A DNA stretch of 45,448 nt from Alphaproteobacteria bacterium (GCA_017505705.1 JAFVOS010000011.1:1-45448); one strand, 5' to 3'. Counted from the stretch's first letter, positions 1 to 8,522 are shown. Numbers and translations are program-made. Notes: generated from the sequence alone by a model not told the origin.

Positions 1-525
1 ATCAGCATCTGAACGTGCTGTTGCTTCAGCTGTGATTTTGCCATCCAATGCTGTATCAGCTGCTTTATATGCTGTATCCATATCTGCAATAGCTTGTGCA
101 TTTGCTTTTTCTGCTGTATCTGCACGTAATGCTTCAGCTGCGATTGCATCTGCATTATCAGAAATCAGACCACGAACTTCTGTATCATCATATGTTGCAG
201 CAGTCTGTGCTTCACCAATCATACCGACAACTGTTTTTCCTGTTGGAACTTCACCAATCTTTGTATTGATTGCTGTATCAGCATCTGAACGTGCTGTTGC
301 TTCAGCTGTGATTTTGCCATCCAATGCTGTATCAGCTGCTTTATATGCTGTATCCATATCTGCAATAGCTTGTGCATTTGCTTTTTCTGCTGTATCTGCA
401 CGTGATGCTTCAGCTGCGATTGCATCTGCATTATCAGAGATCAGACCACGAACTTCTGTATCATCATATGTTGCAGCCGTCTGCGCTTCACCAATCATAC
501 CAACAACTGTTTTTCCTGTTGGAAC
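1..525. repeat. 276-bp in-frame tandem repeat (one full copy, one partial)
   Basis: Positions 250-525 are a complete 276-bp unit (92 codons). Positions 1-249 are the next unit, cut by the window edge. I counted only a handful of substitutions between them, for example near 124/400, 166/442, 213/489 and 225/501, and no indels, so the frame is kept. Each unit encodes a module beginning around VPTGKTVVGMIGEAQ. More copies probably lie to the left of the window. Confidence 0.9.
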
Positions 526-648
526 AACACCAATAGAATCAGTAATAACTTTGTCGGCATCATCAACGTATTTTGTAGATGCGATATCTGCACGTGCAGC
601 TGTAACCGCCATCATTGCAACCAAAGATGCTGTTAATATTTTTTTCAT
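1..648 (-). CDS. Secreted repeat-containing coiled-coil surface protein (3' part cut by window edge)
   Basis: The reading frame starts at the ATG at 646-648 and runs off the left edge in frame, so the C-terminus is missing (216 codons visible). It opens with a clear signal peptide, MKKILTASLVAMMAVTAARA, followed by DIASTKYVDDA. The rest is Ala/Asp/Thr-rich, with heptad-like stretches such as ADTAEKANAQAIADMDTAYK, suggesting an elongated coiled-coil stalk outside the inner membrane. A 92-residue module is tandemly repeated at nearly identical DNA level. It lies just downstream of another coiled-coil secreted protein on the same strand. Function is not recognised; a surface fibre or adhesin-like stalk is an inference. 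A purine-rich AAGGAAGG ribosome-binding stretch lies just upstream of the ATG. Confidence 0.75.
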   Translation of the reverse strand, partial: MKKILTASLVAMMAVTAARADIASTKYVDDADKVITDSIGVVPTGKTVVGMIGEAQTAATYDDTEVRGLISDNADAIAAEASRADTAEKANAQAIADMDTAYKAADTALDGKITAEATARSDADTAINTKIGEVPTGKTVVGMIGEAQTAATYDDTEVRGLISDNADAIAAEALRADTAEKANAQAIADMDTAYKAADTALDGKITAEATARSDAD

Positions 649-756
649 GTTTTTCCTTCCTTTTTTGTTTTGTTTTTGTTTGTTTTAGTTTTAATTAAAA
701 CCTGGTTCTATGCATCGAATCCAGACATTCGCCCAAATCCGATACAAAACTGATTA

Positions 757-2334
757 TTAATCCAGCAAGCCACGTGCAATCTTTTCCCATTTGTACGTGG
801 TCACATCCCCAGCAACCTCCGCCGTCAAAACGTATTTGCCGTCTGTTGCCTCGGTCGATACAGTCGATACATTTGGAATTGCCGCCGTTGCAACCTTGGT
901 CAATTCTGGCAGACCCATCGTATCCGACGCCGCATCACCATCGGTGACAAATTTATCCAAATTATCAATCAAAGTATGCGCCTGTTCCAGCCCAGTCTTG
1001 CTGTCTTCAATTGTCGCCTTGTTCGTGGTGGCAATGTTATACGTCGTCACCAGACCTTTTTCAGCATCATTAACAGATGTTTCCAATGTCGTCACACGAC
1101 CCGCCAATGCCGCACTGTCACTGCCCGTTGCGCTGACAATTTCGTCCGCACGTGCATCCAATGCGTTTACAGCCTCAATAATCGTTGCAACAGTTTTATC
1201 ATCAACCGTCATTGTACCCGTACCAACAGTGCCCTGCAGCGATTTAACATCAGCCTCTAAAGCGGTCACACGTGTATCAATTGCGGTTATCATGCCGTCA
1301 ATCTTATCTTCGGCAACCTTTAATTCAGATGGATCAATAAAGATATCGCCCAACTTTACATATTCTGTCTGGGTACCTGGAACCGTCCATTCCAATGTAT
1401 TTGTCGTGGTGTCAAAATCAATTGTCACACCCGCAATCGCACCCGCATTAATCTTGGTATTGATTTCTTCGGTCAAAGCGTCCAGATTCAATTCAACAAT
1501 ATCTGTTTCCTGGTTAACAGTAATATATTTGGTCCCAGTCAACACATCTTGTTTGCCAACCTCCAGTGCTGAAACACGTGCCGTCAACGCCGTTAAATCT
1601 GTATTCAATTTATCAATACTGGTGCGCACCGCTGTAAAATCTGTACCGGATGTCGTCTTAACTTCTTCGATTGACTTTTTAATATCTTCAACAACCACAG
1701 CCATTGCAGATTTTTCTGTATCAAAATCACCCGACAATGACGCAATATCTTTTTCAATTGTTTCGATATCTGTATTAACCGTCACAAACGTGGCATCAAT
1801 TTCAGTCAATTCAGCCGTCAAATCTGTTTGACCCTGGGCAACCTTGTCCTGCAATTCAATCAATTGCGCTTCCAGACCGTTTTTACCATCAAAAACCTTG
1901 TCTTCCAGTGTTTTTACACGACCGGTCAAATCTTCTAAATCACCCTGGGACGCAGAATCAACAGTCGGCTTGTTCACAACACGATTTGGCAAATATTTAC
2001 CAATTGACAAACGTGGTGATGCCGACGCACGTGTACCAGACACAACCGTCCCACCAGACGACGTTGATGTCGACACATTCTTGTTTGCTGTTGACGCCTT
2101 AGGCAGGACACGCATCACACCCGCACGTGTTGATGTCGCCGCCTTGGACGATGTAGATGTCGTCGCCGCAGGCTTGGCCGTTGTTGCCTTGGCCGATGCC
2201 GCACTGGACGCACTGGAATATGTTCCCGCACCACCCAACGCACGCACCGGTGCCGCAGCATCCGCCACACCAAATGTCATTGCGCACAACACACATACAA
2301 TCGAAAATGTTGAAATTCTTAATTCTTTTTTCAT
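757..2334 (-). CDS. Secreted Ala/Ser/Thr-rich coiled-coil surface protein
   Basis: This 525-residue protein has a signal peptide ending near VADA (about residue 26). An Ala/Ser/Thr low-complexity region covers about residues 30-120. Several coiled-coil blocks with regular Leu/Val heptads (LEDLTGRVKTLEDKV, LTALTARVSALEVG, TRVTALEADVKSLQG) run through the remainder. A short non-coil segment around residues 270-330 (TKYITVNQETDIVELNL) resembles beta-structured inserts of trimeric fibres. The C-terminus, YKWEKIARGLLD, does not look like a barrel or an LPXTG anchor, so how it attaches is unknown. It is upstream of and codirectional with the repeat-containing secreted protein. No family is recognised; a stalk-like surface or periplasmic structural protein is an inference. 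Confidence 0.7.
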   Translation of the reverse strand: MKKELRISTFSIVCVLCAMTFGVADAAAPVRALGGAGTYSSASSAASAKATTAKPAATTSTSSKAATSTRAGVMRVLPKASTANKNVSTSTSSGGTVVSGTRASASPRLSIGKYLPNRVVNKPTVDSASQGDLEDLTGRVKTLEDKVFDGKNGLEAQLIELQDKVAQGQTDLTAELTEIDATFVTVNTDIETIEKDIASLSGDFDTEKSAMAVVVEDIKKSIEEVKTTSGTDFTAVRTSIDKLNTDLTALTARVSALEVGKQDVLTGTKYITVNQETDIVELNLDALTEEINTKINAGAIAGVTIDFDTTTNTLEWTVPGTQTEYVKLGDIFIDPSELKVAEDKIDGMITAIDTRVTALEADVKSLQGTVGTGTMTVDDKTVATIIEAVNALDARADEIVSATGSDSAALAGRVTTLETSVNDAEKGLVTTYNIATTNKATIEDSKTGLEQAHTLIDNLDKFVTDGDAASDTMGLPELTKVATAAIPNVSTVSTEATDGKYVLTAEVAGDVTTYKWEKIARGLLD

Positions 2335-2423
2335 GGTTTCTCTCTGCTGTATCTATAATACCATATTTTGCGAATCGGCGTCAATAGTCTTTTTTGAAAT
2401 ATTCCTATTTTTTTTCAAAAACC

Positions 2424-3131
2424 TTAGAATTCATAGCGTACGCCAATCGAGAACGAGTTATCCAACACGAACCCAATGTCGTTGGTAAACGCAACACCAT
2501 CCATTTCAAACACACGTGTATGTTCGGTGCCACTGAACCCAGCCAAGCGATAGCGCAAATCCATCACCAGATTTTCATCCAGCTTATGCGACCAACCCAA
2601 CATCACACCAAACATTGGCGAAACGCCACGTTCTGAACGATTGCCACTTTCAAATGCCGCCCAATCTAATTCTGTCTTGGGCATTGCAATACCAATACCA
2701 CCACCGACATACAGACCATTTACAAAATCATAATACCCATTCAACATAACGTATGGAACCGTCATTTTGAATTCAATCCCCATGTCTTTGTCTGTAAACT
2801 GGCCCAACATTCCGGCTTCTACCTCAGCCCGCCAGAAATAATTAAATTTGTGCCCAACAAACATCGCACCGCCAAATACCGGTTCAAATGAATATTCATC
2901 ATTGCTAAATGCCGCATCTGCTGCTGGGTCATCTGCACTGTACTTATTTGTCCAATTCAACAGACTTAACGATGCACGTCCACCCAGATACCAGCCAGAC
3001 TTGGCCTTGTCCGTATAATTATATGTGACATTAAAGCTGCCATCGTTATTACGGGTTAAATACCCAGGCGCTGCATGCGCCGCACTTAATGTCATGGCAG
3101 ACAACAAACAAACTGATACTAATTTTTTCAT
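2424..3131 (-). CDS. Small outer-membrane beta-barrel protein (Opa/Omp25-like)
   Basis: This 235-residue protein has a signal peptide, MKKLVSVCLLSAMTLSAAHA, followed by alternating amphipathic strands rich in Gly, Tyr and Trp (GWYLGGRASLSLLNW, GLYVGGGIGIAMPKT, FGVMLGWSHKL, FSIGVRYEF). It ends in an aromatic residue, F, as expected of a BAM-inserted barrel. Length fits an 8-stranded opacity-type barrel. The ATG is preceded by GGAGG at 9-nt spacing. Function beyond outer-membrane structure or adhesion cannot be told. A second barrel of the same general kind sits at the right edge of the window. Confidence 0.75.
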   Translation of the reverse strand: MKKLVSVCLLSAMTLSAAHAAPGYLTRNNDGSFNVTYNYTDKAKSGWYLGGRASLSLLNWTNKYSADDPAADAAFSNDEYSFEPVFGGAMFVGHKFNYFWRAEVEAGMLGQFTDKDMGIEFKMTVPYVMLNGYYDFVNGLYVGGGIGIAMPKTELDWAAFESGNRSERGVSPMFGVMLGWSHKLDENLVMDLRYRLAGFSGTEHTRVFEMDGVAFTNDIGFVLDNSFSIGVRYEF

Positions 3132-3206
3132 GGAACAATTCCTCCCTATTTTTTCCTACAGTATAACACAAAAAACAAATCTTCCCAAACAGAAAAAAAT
3201 TTCCCA

Positions 3207-3235
3207 TTGCACAATTGTAAATAAATCCCTATAAT
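3207..3235 (+). promoter_or_regulatory. Sigma-70-type promoter for pal
   Basis: TTGCAC (3207-3212) and TATAAT (3230-3235) are separated by 17 nt, close to the housekeeping consensus. They lie 23 nt upstream of the pal ATG, and a GAAGGG ribosome-binding site follows. Confidence 0.75.
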
Positions 3236-3258
3236 CGCAACCGAAGGGAATTTGTTTA

Positions 3259-3660
3259 ATGAGAAAATTATTAGTGCTTTCATGCATTTTTATGCTGTGT
3301 GGCTGTTCTGGCAAATTAACAAAAATTGACGGCGAACAGGTTTTCTTTGCATTCGATTCGGCTGAAATATCCGAAGACGCCGCAGATCACCTGGACGCCC
3401 AGGCATATTTTATGAAAACACACCCTGAAATCACTGTCACGTTGCAGGGACGCTGTGACGAACGTGGAACAACCGAATACAACCTGGCCCTGGGGGCGTT
3501 TCGTGCCGGAAACGCAGCACACATGATGACATATTATGGCATCGAACCAGAACGCATCAAAACCGTATCTTTTGGCAAGGAAAACCCAATATATCCGGGC
3601 ACAGGCGAAAAAATTTGGGCACTTAACCGAAACGTCACAACGGTTGTAAACGGTCTATAA
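3259..3660 (+). CDS. pal: Peptidoglycan-associated lipoprotein Pal
   Basis: This 133-residue lipoprotein has a signal peptide ending in the lipobox LCGC (Cys about residue 15). A compact OmpA-like peptidoglycan-binding domain follows directly. The family hallmarks are present: VFFAFDSAEIS, GRCDERGTTEYNLALG and a C-terminal RNVTTVV. Pal anchors the outer membrane to peptidoglycan and works with TolB and TolQRA in envelope constriction at division. It is shorter than typical Pal (about 150-175 residues) because the linker is reduced. tolB is not adjacent: it lies about 3.4 kb away on the opposite strand. ftsE follows immediately downstream. An OmpA-family lipoprotein other than Pal is possible but less likely given the DERGT motif. 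Confidence 0.85.
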   Translation: MRKLLVLSCIFMLCGCSGKLTKIDGEQVFFAFDSAEISEDAADHLDAQAYFMKTHPEITVTLQGRCDERGTTEYNLALGAFRAGNAAHMMTYYGIEPERIKTVSFGKENPIYPGTGEKIWALNRNVTTVVNGL

Positions 3661-3665
3661 TTTAT

Positions 3666-3694
3666 TTGACCATATAAAAAAAATTTACTAATCT
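3666..3694 (+). promoter_or_regulatory. Promoter placing +1 at the ftsE ATG (leaderless)
   Basis: TTGACC (3666-3671), a 17-nt spacer, and TAATCT (3689-3694) are followed by exactly 7 nt and then the ftsE ATG at 3702. No Shine-Dalgarno is present. The predicted transcript would start at or next to the ATG. rpoH and uvrC show the same geometry. Confidence 0.6.
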
Positions 3695-3701
3695 GACATC
3701 T

Positions 3702-4481
3702 ATGGAAGATAATACAGCAATCTCTTTTGCAAACGTTGCCGCACAATATGACGGCACCCCAGAAATACTTAGTGACGTTTCTTTTAATATCGGAAACGGC
3801 TCTTTCTATTTTCTGTCTGGCGCATCTGGGGCGGGAAAAACAACACTGCTGCGGCTGATATACCAATTGCACAAACCATGTCGTGGTCAAATAAAGCTGT
3901 TCGGTAAAACAACCAACGATATGACACGTGACCAAATAAATAAAATACGCCAAAAAATGGCCATCGTATTCCAAGAATATTCGTTGCTGTCACATCTTAG
4001 CGTTTTTGACAATGTGGCATTACCACTGCGTGTAAGGGGCGTACCAGAAAGCAAAATAAAACCCCTGGTCGCCAAGGTTTTAGACTGGGTCGGATTGGGT
4101 AAATATGGGGACGCAAACCCAAAAACACTGTCCGGTGGACAACAACAGCGTGTATCGGTCGCACGTGCAATTATTGTACAACCAACAATCCTGCTGGCCG
4201 ACGAACCAACAGGAAACCTGGACGACGAAAATGCGAATCGGTTGATGGAACTGTTTGTTAAAATGAATAAGACTTTCGGAACAACAATAATCCTGGCAAC
4301 ACACAGCAAAAAGCTGATGGAAACATATAAATTTCCTGTAATCAGCGTCGAAAACCACCGGGTTAGTTTTGTCGGACAAAAAAACACACAAACCGAATCA
4401 AAAAAAATCTGGAAAGGCCCCAAACCCCAGAACTATTTCACCGAACTGTCAAAACAATTTGATAATATTGGGAACGCATAA
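3702..4481 (+). CDS. ftsE: Cell division ABC transporter ATP-binding protein FtsE
   Basis: This is a 259-residue ABC ATPase with Walker A SGASGAGKTT (about residues 39-48), a Q-loop in FQEYSLL, signature LSGGQQQRVSVARA (about 143) and Walker B LLADEPTGNLD (about 164). FtsE partners the membrane protein FtsX to activate septal peptidoglycan hydrolysis at division. The pairing is supported by ftsX starting 3 nt after its stop. It carries a C-terminal extension of about 35 residues past the usual FtsE end. A LolD-like function would look similar, but the FtsX-type partner and the following DUF218 and plsC genes match the conserved alphaproteobacterial ftsEX cluster. No Shine-Dalgarno precedes the ATG. 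Confidence 0.88.
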   Translation: MEDNTAISFANVAAQYDGTPEILSDVSFNIGNGSFYFLSGASGAGKTTLLRLIYQLHKPCRGQIKLFGKTTNDMTRDQINKIRQKMAIVFQEYSLLSHLSVFDNVALPLRVRGVPESKIKPLVAKVLDWVGLGKYGDANPKTLSGGQQQRVSVARAIIVQPTILLADEPTGNLDDENANRLMELFVKMNKTFGTTIILATHSKKLMETYKFPVISVENHRVSFVGQKNTQTESKKIWKGPKPQNYFTELSKQFDNIGNA

Positions 4482-4484
4482 GTC

Positions 4485-5324
4485 ATGAAAAAACCTGTTG
4501 TATTTTCACTGGTCCACAGCCAATCAATGTTTATGACAACAATTATGGGTCTGTTAACATTTTTATCTGTATTGGCGCTGGGCATATCCCTGTCGATTGG
4601 CACCGGTGTAATGCGCTGGAATGCCCAGTGGGCAAACATGGCAACCGTCCAGGTCACAGATTCAAACAAAATCGATGCCACAAAAAAAATAATCGATGAA
4701 AACAACAGCAAAATTAAATCTGTCCGACAAATCAGCAACGAAGAAATGAATAATTTGATGCGCCCATGGATATCGAACGGTGGCAATGCACTAAAAAATT
4801 ATTTACCAACAATGTGGGAAATTGAATTTAATTCCGAATCGGATTTAAAAGATGCCCAAACAGAAATTTCTAAACACGCACGCTTTTTAACACATGCGTC
4901 TGCACTGAAATCTTCAACCAGTGCTGGCTGGAAAATGATTGGCATATCGACAATCGTCTTGTTGTTGACACTGGGGGCGATTGGTGTATCAATTTCTTAT
5001 ATTGCCAAGAACACCGCATTGCTACATAAACGAGAACTGGAAATATTAAACCAAATTGGTGCGTCCGACGGCTTTGTTGCCAACCAGATGCAAATAATTG
5101 TCGCTAAAATTGCATTATGCGCCACCGTATATGGATTTATTGCCGCCATTCCTGTATTACTGCTTATCCTTGGGGCTGCACATTCTGCACGTGTCGGATT
5201 AATGGCCATGATGGGTTTATCTGGACTTGGTTGGGGTGCTATTATAACACTGCCAATATTAATCATAATATTTGCAATCATCGTCACCCGTCGCACAACA
5301 TTAAACATTTTAAAAAACAGCTAA
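4485..5324 (+). CDS. ftsX: Cell division protein FtsX
   Basis: This 279-residue membrane protein has four predicted transmembrane helices: one near the N-terminus (LLTFLSVLALGISL), then an extracytoplasmic domain of about 100 residues, and three in the C-terminal half (ISTIVLLLTLGAIGV, IALCATVYGFIAAI, IITLPILIIIFAII). This is the FtsX/MacB-type permease topology. The motif HKRELEILNQIGASDGFV before the third helix matches the family coupling region (ElevlkliGAs). It lies 3 nt after ftsE and its stop abuts the next start, so it sits in a tight operon. Confidence 0.85.
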   Translation: MKKPVVFSLVHSQSMFMTTIMGLLTFLSVLALGISLSIGTGVMRWNAQWANMATVQVTDSNKIDATKKIIDENNSKIKSVRQISNEEMNNLMRPWISNGGNALKNYLPTMWEIEFNSESDLKDAQTEISKHARFLTHASALKSSTSAGWKMIGISTIVLLLTLGAIGVSISYIAKNTALLHKRELEILNQIGASDGFVANQMQIIVAKIALCATVYGFIAAIPVLLLILGAAHSARVGLMAMMGLSGLGWGAIITLPILIIIFAIIVTRRTTLNILKNS

Positions 5325-5834
5325 ATGCGATACTTCACACCATCTTTTTTAATCTTGGCTTTATTTGTCCTGGGTGGCATGGCATTTAAGTTGGCTGCCC
5401 CAAACACATGTGGGCTGATTTTACCAGATGACAGTATATTTGTTCTGACCGGGGATCAACGCCGCATTCCATTTGCAATGCGACAATTGGAAAAATATCC
5501 AGACACAGACCTGTATATAATTGGTGCTGGCGCCCCAGCGTTTGGCGACATAACAACCCAGGCGTCTATTGAATCCGACTCAAAATCCACATACCAAAAC
5601 GCCCTGGCAATAAAACAAATTGTTTCCTATGCCGGCTTGGACAGAATTGTTATCATTACCACCGAAGAACACATGAATCGTGCAAAATATTTGATACGCC
5701 ACGAATTACCTAATACAGAAGTCATCACATGCCCCGCAATGCTGGTTGGAATGCCTGCCGCAAAAAGACTTGAAAGATGGACAATAGAATATATAAAATA
5801 CATAGCGACTATATTTGGAATAAAAGAAAGTTAA
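5325..5834 (+). CDS. DUF218 (YdcF/ElyC-type) envelope protein
   Basis: This 169-residue protein has one N-terminal hydrophobic segment (FLILALFVLGGMAF) followed by a soluble DUF218 domain. Family features are visible: an early Asp/Gly strand (FVLTGDQRRIPFA), DLYIIGAGAP, the central SKSTYQNALAIKQIV helix and RIVIITTEEHMNRAKYLI. The family is linked to envelope metabolism (E. coli ElyC and SanA), but no single reaction can be assigned. Its ATG follows the ftsX stop with no spacer and no Shine-Dalgarno, so translational coupling is likely. The order ftsE-ftsX-DUF218-plsC is familiar from alphaproteobacteria. Confidence 0.8.
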   Translation: MRYFTPSFLILALFVLGGMAFKLAAPNTCGLILPDDSIFVLTGDQRRIPFAMRQLEKYPDTDLYIIGAGAPAFGDITTQASIESDSKSTYQNALAIKQIVSYAGLDRIVIITTEEHMNRAKYLIRHELPNTEVITCPAMLVGMPAAKRLERWTIEYIKYIATIFGIKES

Positions 5835-5852
5835 AAACAAAGGAAAAGGAAA

Positions 5853-6560
5853 ATGTTTCGTACCATTTTATTTAAAATCGCATTACCAATATACTTTTTG
5901 TTATGGACACCACTGCTGCTGATTGGATTGGTGTCAAAAAAATTAAGCCGCATTTTTGTCTTTGCTGATGCTGCGGGCGTATTGGTTCTTGCACGCTTAA
6001 TTTGTGGCATAAAATATCAGATACACTATCCCACCCCAGACGACACAGACATTCCCCAAATGCCAAATGGCAACACACGCCTGGACGGCAAATCCATTAT
6101 TGCATCAAAGCACATGTCCATATTGGAAATTGCCGTCATATCCAAGGTCGTACCAAATTCATTCTTTATAATGAAGCGCCAGTTATTATGGATTCCCATT
6201 TACGGGTGGGCATTTTGGCGCTGTGGGATGCTGGGGGTAAATCGTGCACGTGGCAAAACCAACATGACCAAATTGGCAAGCGATGTTGAAAAACGTGTAC
6301 TGGACGGATACACCCTGGTCATATTCCCCGAAGGCACACGTGCAAAACCCGGCCAAAAAATTCCATTAAAACGTGGTTTGTTATTGTTGGCATACAGATT
6401 AAAATTGCCAATTTTACCAGTTGGCACAGACGCAGGCCTGTATTGGCCCAAACATGGCCGCATGCACCCTGGTACAGCCAACGTATATTTTGAGCCATTA
6501 TTGCCATCAAACGCATCATTGGACGAAATATCTGAGGCTATAAACCGCCACAGTGCATAA
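5853..6560 (+). CDS. plsC: 1-acyl-sn-glycerol-3-phosphate acyltransferase PlsC
   Basis: This 235-residue membrane-associated acyltransferase converts lysophosphatidate to phosphatidate in phospholipid synthesis. An N-terminal hydrophobic stretch (LPIYFLLWTPLLLIGLV) anchors it. The catalytic block reads SKHMSILE, that is H-X4-E rather than the common H-X4-D, a variation I recall from alphaproteobacterial PlsC. The following motifs are FGVNRARG-like (LGVNRARG) and FPEGTRAKPG. It is the last gene of the ftsEX cluster, with a purine-rich ribosome-binding site (GGAAAAGG) and a strong terminator just downstream. Confidence 0.88.
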   Translation: MFRTILFKIALPIYFLLWTPLLLIGLVSKKLSRIFVFADAAGVLVLARLICGIKYQIHYPTPDDTDIPQMPNGNTRLDGKSIIASKHMSILEIAVISKVVPNSFFIMKRQLLWIPIYGWAFWRCGMLGVNRARGKTNMTKLASDVEKRVLDGYTLVIFPEGTRAKPGQKIPLKRGLLLLAYRLKLPILPVGTDAGLYWPKHGRMHPGTANVYFEPLLPSNASLDEISEAINRHSA

Positions 6561-6574
6561 AAAAATACATCAAT

Positions 6575-6601
6575 AAAAAATCCCGCTTTGCGGGATTTTT
6601 T
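6575..6601. terminator. Intrinsic terminator between plsC and nuclease gene
   Basis: A 12-bp arm, AAAAAATCCCGC (6575-6586), pairs with GCGGGATTTTTT (6590-6601) around a TTT loop. A-tract and T-tract on both sides let it serve the two convergent genes. Confidence 0.9.
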
Positions 6602-7010
6602 AATCACACCACGACTTACGTTTACCGCCCTTATATGGTCGCCCCAAACCACTATCAATTAAAATCAACCCCACATCACGCCCATCTGGCAAAAACACAT
6701 TCGCATTAATACGCCCCAAATACTTATCATCTTTTATATTATCCAGTTCAACAACGGTTCCACGTGGAATCAACGCAGATAAAACATCCCTGGCCCGCAC
6801 AGCCATCTGTTTTTCCAGAACGCATTTACCATTCATTTCAGGCGTATCAATATTTATCAATCGTACACGCACCGTCACATTCACATCTGGCTCTAACATC
6901 ACCTGGGCAGAAAAAGTATCACCATCAAATATATAATCCACACGTGCTGGCACCGCATGCAGCGTACCCGACATTACAGCACACACAAAAAACATTAATA
7001 ACTTTTTCAT
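6600..7010 (-). CDS. Exported thermonuclease-like (SNase-fold) protein
   Basis: This 136-residue protein has a signal peptide, MKKLLMFFVCAVMSGTLHA, followed by a staphylococcal nuclease-fold domain. Recognisable elements are VDYIFDGDTFSA (calcium-site Asp), RLINIDTPEMNG (catalytic Arg and Glu region), AKxx-type helix AVRARDVLSALI and DKYLGRINANVF (second catalytic Arg). It likely cuts nucleic acid in the periplasm or outside the cell, for nutrient scavenging or DNA turnover. It is a lone gene lying convergent to plsC and downstream of tolB on the same strand, with a terminator separating it from tolB. Confidence 0.85.
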   Translation of the reverse strand: MKKLLMFFVCAVMSGTLHAVPARVDYIFDGDTFSAQVMLEPDVNVTVRVRLINIDTPEMNGKCVLEKQMAVRARDVLSALIPRGTVVELDNIKDDKYLGRINANVFLPDGRDVGLILIDSGLGRPYKGGKRKSWCD

Positions 7011-7041
7011 TACATCGTTCCTTATTTACAATAATATTGAT

Positions 7042-7067
7042 AAAAAATGCCCATTTGGGCATTTTTT
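7042..7067 (-). terminator. Intrinsic terminator overlapping the tolB stop
   Basis: AAAAAATGCCC (7042-7052) pairs with GGGCATTTTTT (7057-7067) around ATTT. It includes the last bases of the tolB stop codon, and on the minus strand a U-tract follows the stem. Confidence 0.85.
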
Positions 7068-8385
7068 AAGGTAATCTTGGCGACCAGGTCGGCTCTACCC
7101 CATTAATATCATCTGGCAATTCAATATCATATACATTCTGACCAGTGATATCAACACTGCGAATATGGCTGATACGCCCAATATCGTCAGTATCTTTTTC
7201 TGTCTCATAATAAACAATGCGTCGTGACCCCGGCGCCCACGATGGCGCTTCCATAAACCAGCCACCAGCCAGTATTTTTTCATTTCTGCCCTGTGGATTC
7301 ATGATACCAACATAGAAAGTATCATCTGCAATCTTAGTAAAGGCAATAAACTGTCCATCTGGTGACCAGGCTGGTGTTGCATAACGCCCTGCCCCATATG
7401 TAATACGCTTTTCTTCACCAGATTCTAAATCCAATACATGGATTTGCTGACGACCAGATCGATCCGAATTAAAGGCCAGCTTTTTACCATCCGGCGAATA
7501 AGACGGACTGGTATTTAACGAATAGCCAAACGTTAATTGACGCAATTTTTTTGTTTCCATATCATATTCATATATATGCGAAATCCCCTTTTTAACCAAC
7601 GACAATGCAATCTTTGTACCATCTGGTGAAAAACGTGGCGCATAGGTCATACCATCAAACTGCCCCAGACGACGTTGTTCACCTGTATTCAGATCCAAAG
7701 TCCATACCATCGGATCTTCATTATAATAAGACAAAAAGACCACAGATTGCATATTAGGCGAAAAATGTGGTGACATAACAAAGTCTTCTTTATTAGACAA
7801 ATAGCGCATTCCATATCCGTCCTGATCCATAATCGCCATACGCTTATTTCTGTTATGCACCGGTCCCGTTTCCGCAATAAAAACAATCTGTGTATCAAAA
7901 TATCCCTCTTCCCCGGTCAAGCGTTCATAGATTGCATCTGCCATAATATGCGCCAACCGTCGTACAGATTTGCGTGACGCAACCAAAGATTGTGCTTCTA
8001 TTTGCTCTTTACCGTCAACATCCCAAACATAAAATTCTAACTTATACCTATCCCCAGATTCTGCAAATAATTTTGCCTGAACCAGCACCTGGGTTTTTAT
8101 TGCCGCCCAAGACTTAAAATTTGGCATTTTGCCCATCTTTACATATTCTGGGAACGCATCATGATTTACAATACGAAATAAACCTGTACGTTTTAAATCC
8201 GCCTCAACCACTGTGCGAATGACCGCCGCATCAGATGCACTTGCATTACCAGCCAATTCAAATTTTTGCACTGCAATCGATGTCGGCTTTACACCACCAG
8301 CCACAATATCTACTTTTAATTCAGCATGAACATTGCCGATAAATAAAAGCACCCCAAACAAACAATAAAAAAACTTTTTTAACAT
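7066..8385 (-). CDS. tolB: Tol-Pal system beta-propeller protein TolB
   Basis: This 439-residue periplasmic protein has a signal peptide, FFYCLFGVLLFIGNVHA, and an N-terminal alpha/beta domain (about 25-170; ELAGNASASDAAVIRTVVEADLKRTGLF). A six-bladed propeller follows, with repeated blades FSPDGTKIALS, YSPDGKKLAFNSDRSGRQQI, WSPDGQFIAF and WAPGSRRIVYY. TolB binds Pal and TolA during outer-membrane constriction. It has a good GGAAGG ribosome-binding site. Unusually, it is not followed by pal: the codirectional downstream gene is a nuclease, and pal is on the opposite strand 3.4 kb away. tolQ, tolR and tolA are not in the window. Confidence 0.95.
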   Translation of the reverse strand: MLKKFFYCLFGVLLFIGNVHAELKVDIVAGGVKPTSIAVQKFELAGNASASDAAVIRTVVEADLKRTGLFRIVNHDAFPEYVKMGKMPNFKSWAAIKTQVLVQAKLFAESGDRYKLEFYVWDVDGKEQIEAQSLVASRKSVRRLAHIMADAIYERLTGEEGYFDTQIVFIAETGPVHNRNKRMAIMDQDGYGMRYLSNKEDFVMSPHFSPNMQSVVFLSYYNEDPMVWTLDLNTGEQRRLGQFDGMTYAPRFSPDGTKIALSLVKKGISHIYEYDMETKKLRQLTFGYSLNTSPSYSPDGKKLAFNSDRSGRQQIHVLDLESGEEKRITYGAGRYATPAWSPDGQFIAFTKIADDTFYVGIMNPQGRNEKILAGGWFMEAPSWAPGSRRIVYYETEKDTDDIGRISHIRSVDITGQNVYDIELPDDINGVEPTWSPRLP

Positions 8386-8522
8386 TATTATCTTCCTTCC
8401 ACTGTTATATATACGCCAATTTTATATGCACAAAATACAAAAATCAAACCTAAATCACACAATATACAAATGCCCCCACAAACATACATACAACCGCCTA
8501 TATCAGCGCCAATATATTTGTA

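Noticed and set aside
32-688. Plus-strand repeat-containing open frame over the first 650 bases
   Set aside because: The minus strand encodes a signal peptide and coiled coil with an ATG at 648; the plus frame is its mirror.
690-735. Possible hairpin terminator after the 757-2334 gene
   Set aside because: The CTGG/CCAG arms around ATGCAT have several mismatches and only a weak T-rich tail, so support is too thin.
791-1831. Long plus-strand open frame opposite the coiled-coil surface gene
   Set aside because: It is antisense to a gene with a signal peptide and heptads, has no ribosome-binding site and reads as low-complexity Ser/Val; it reflects the codon bias of the real gene.
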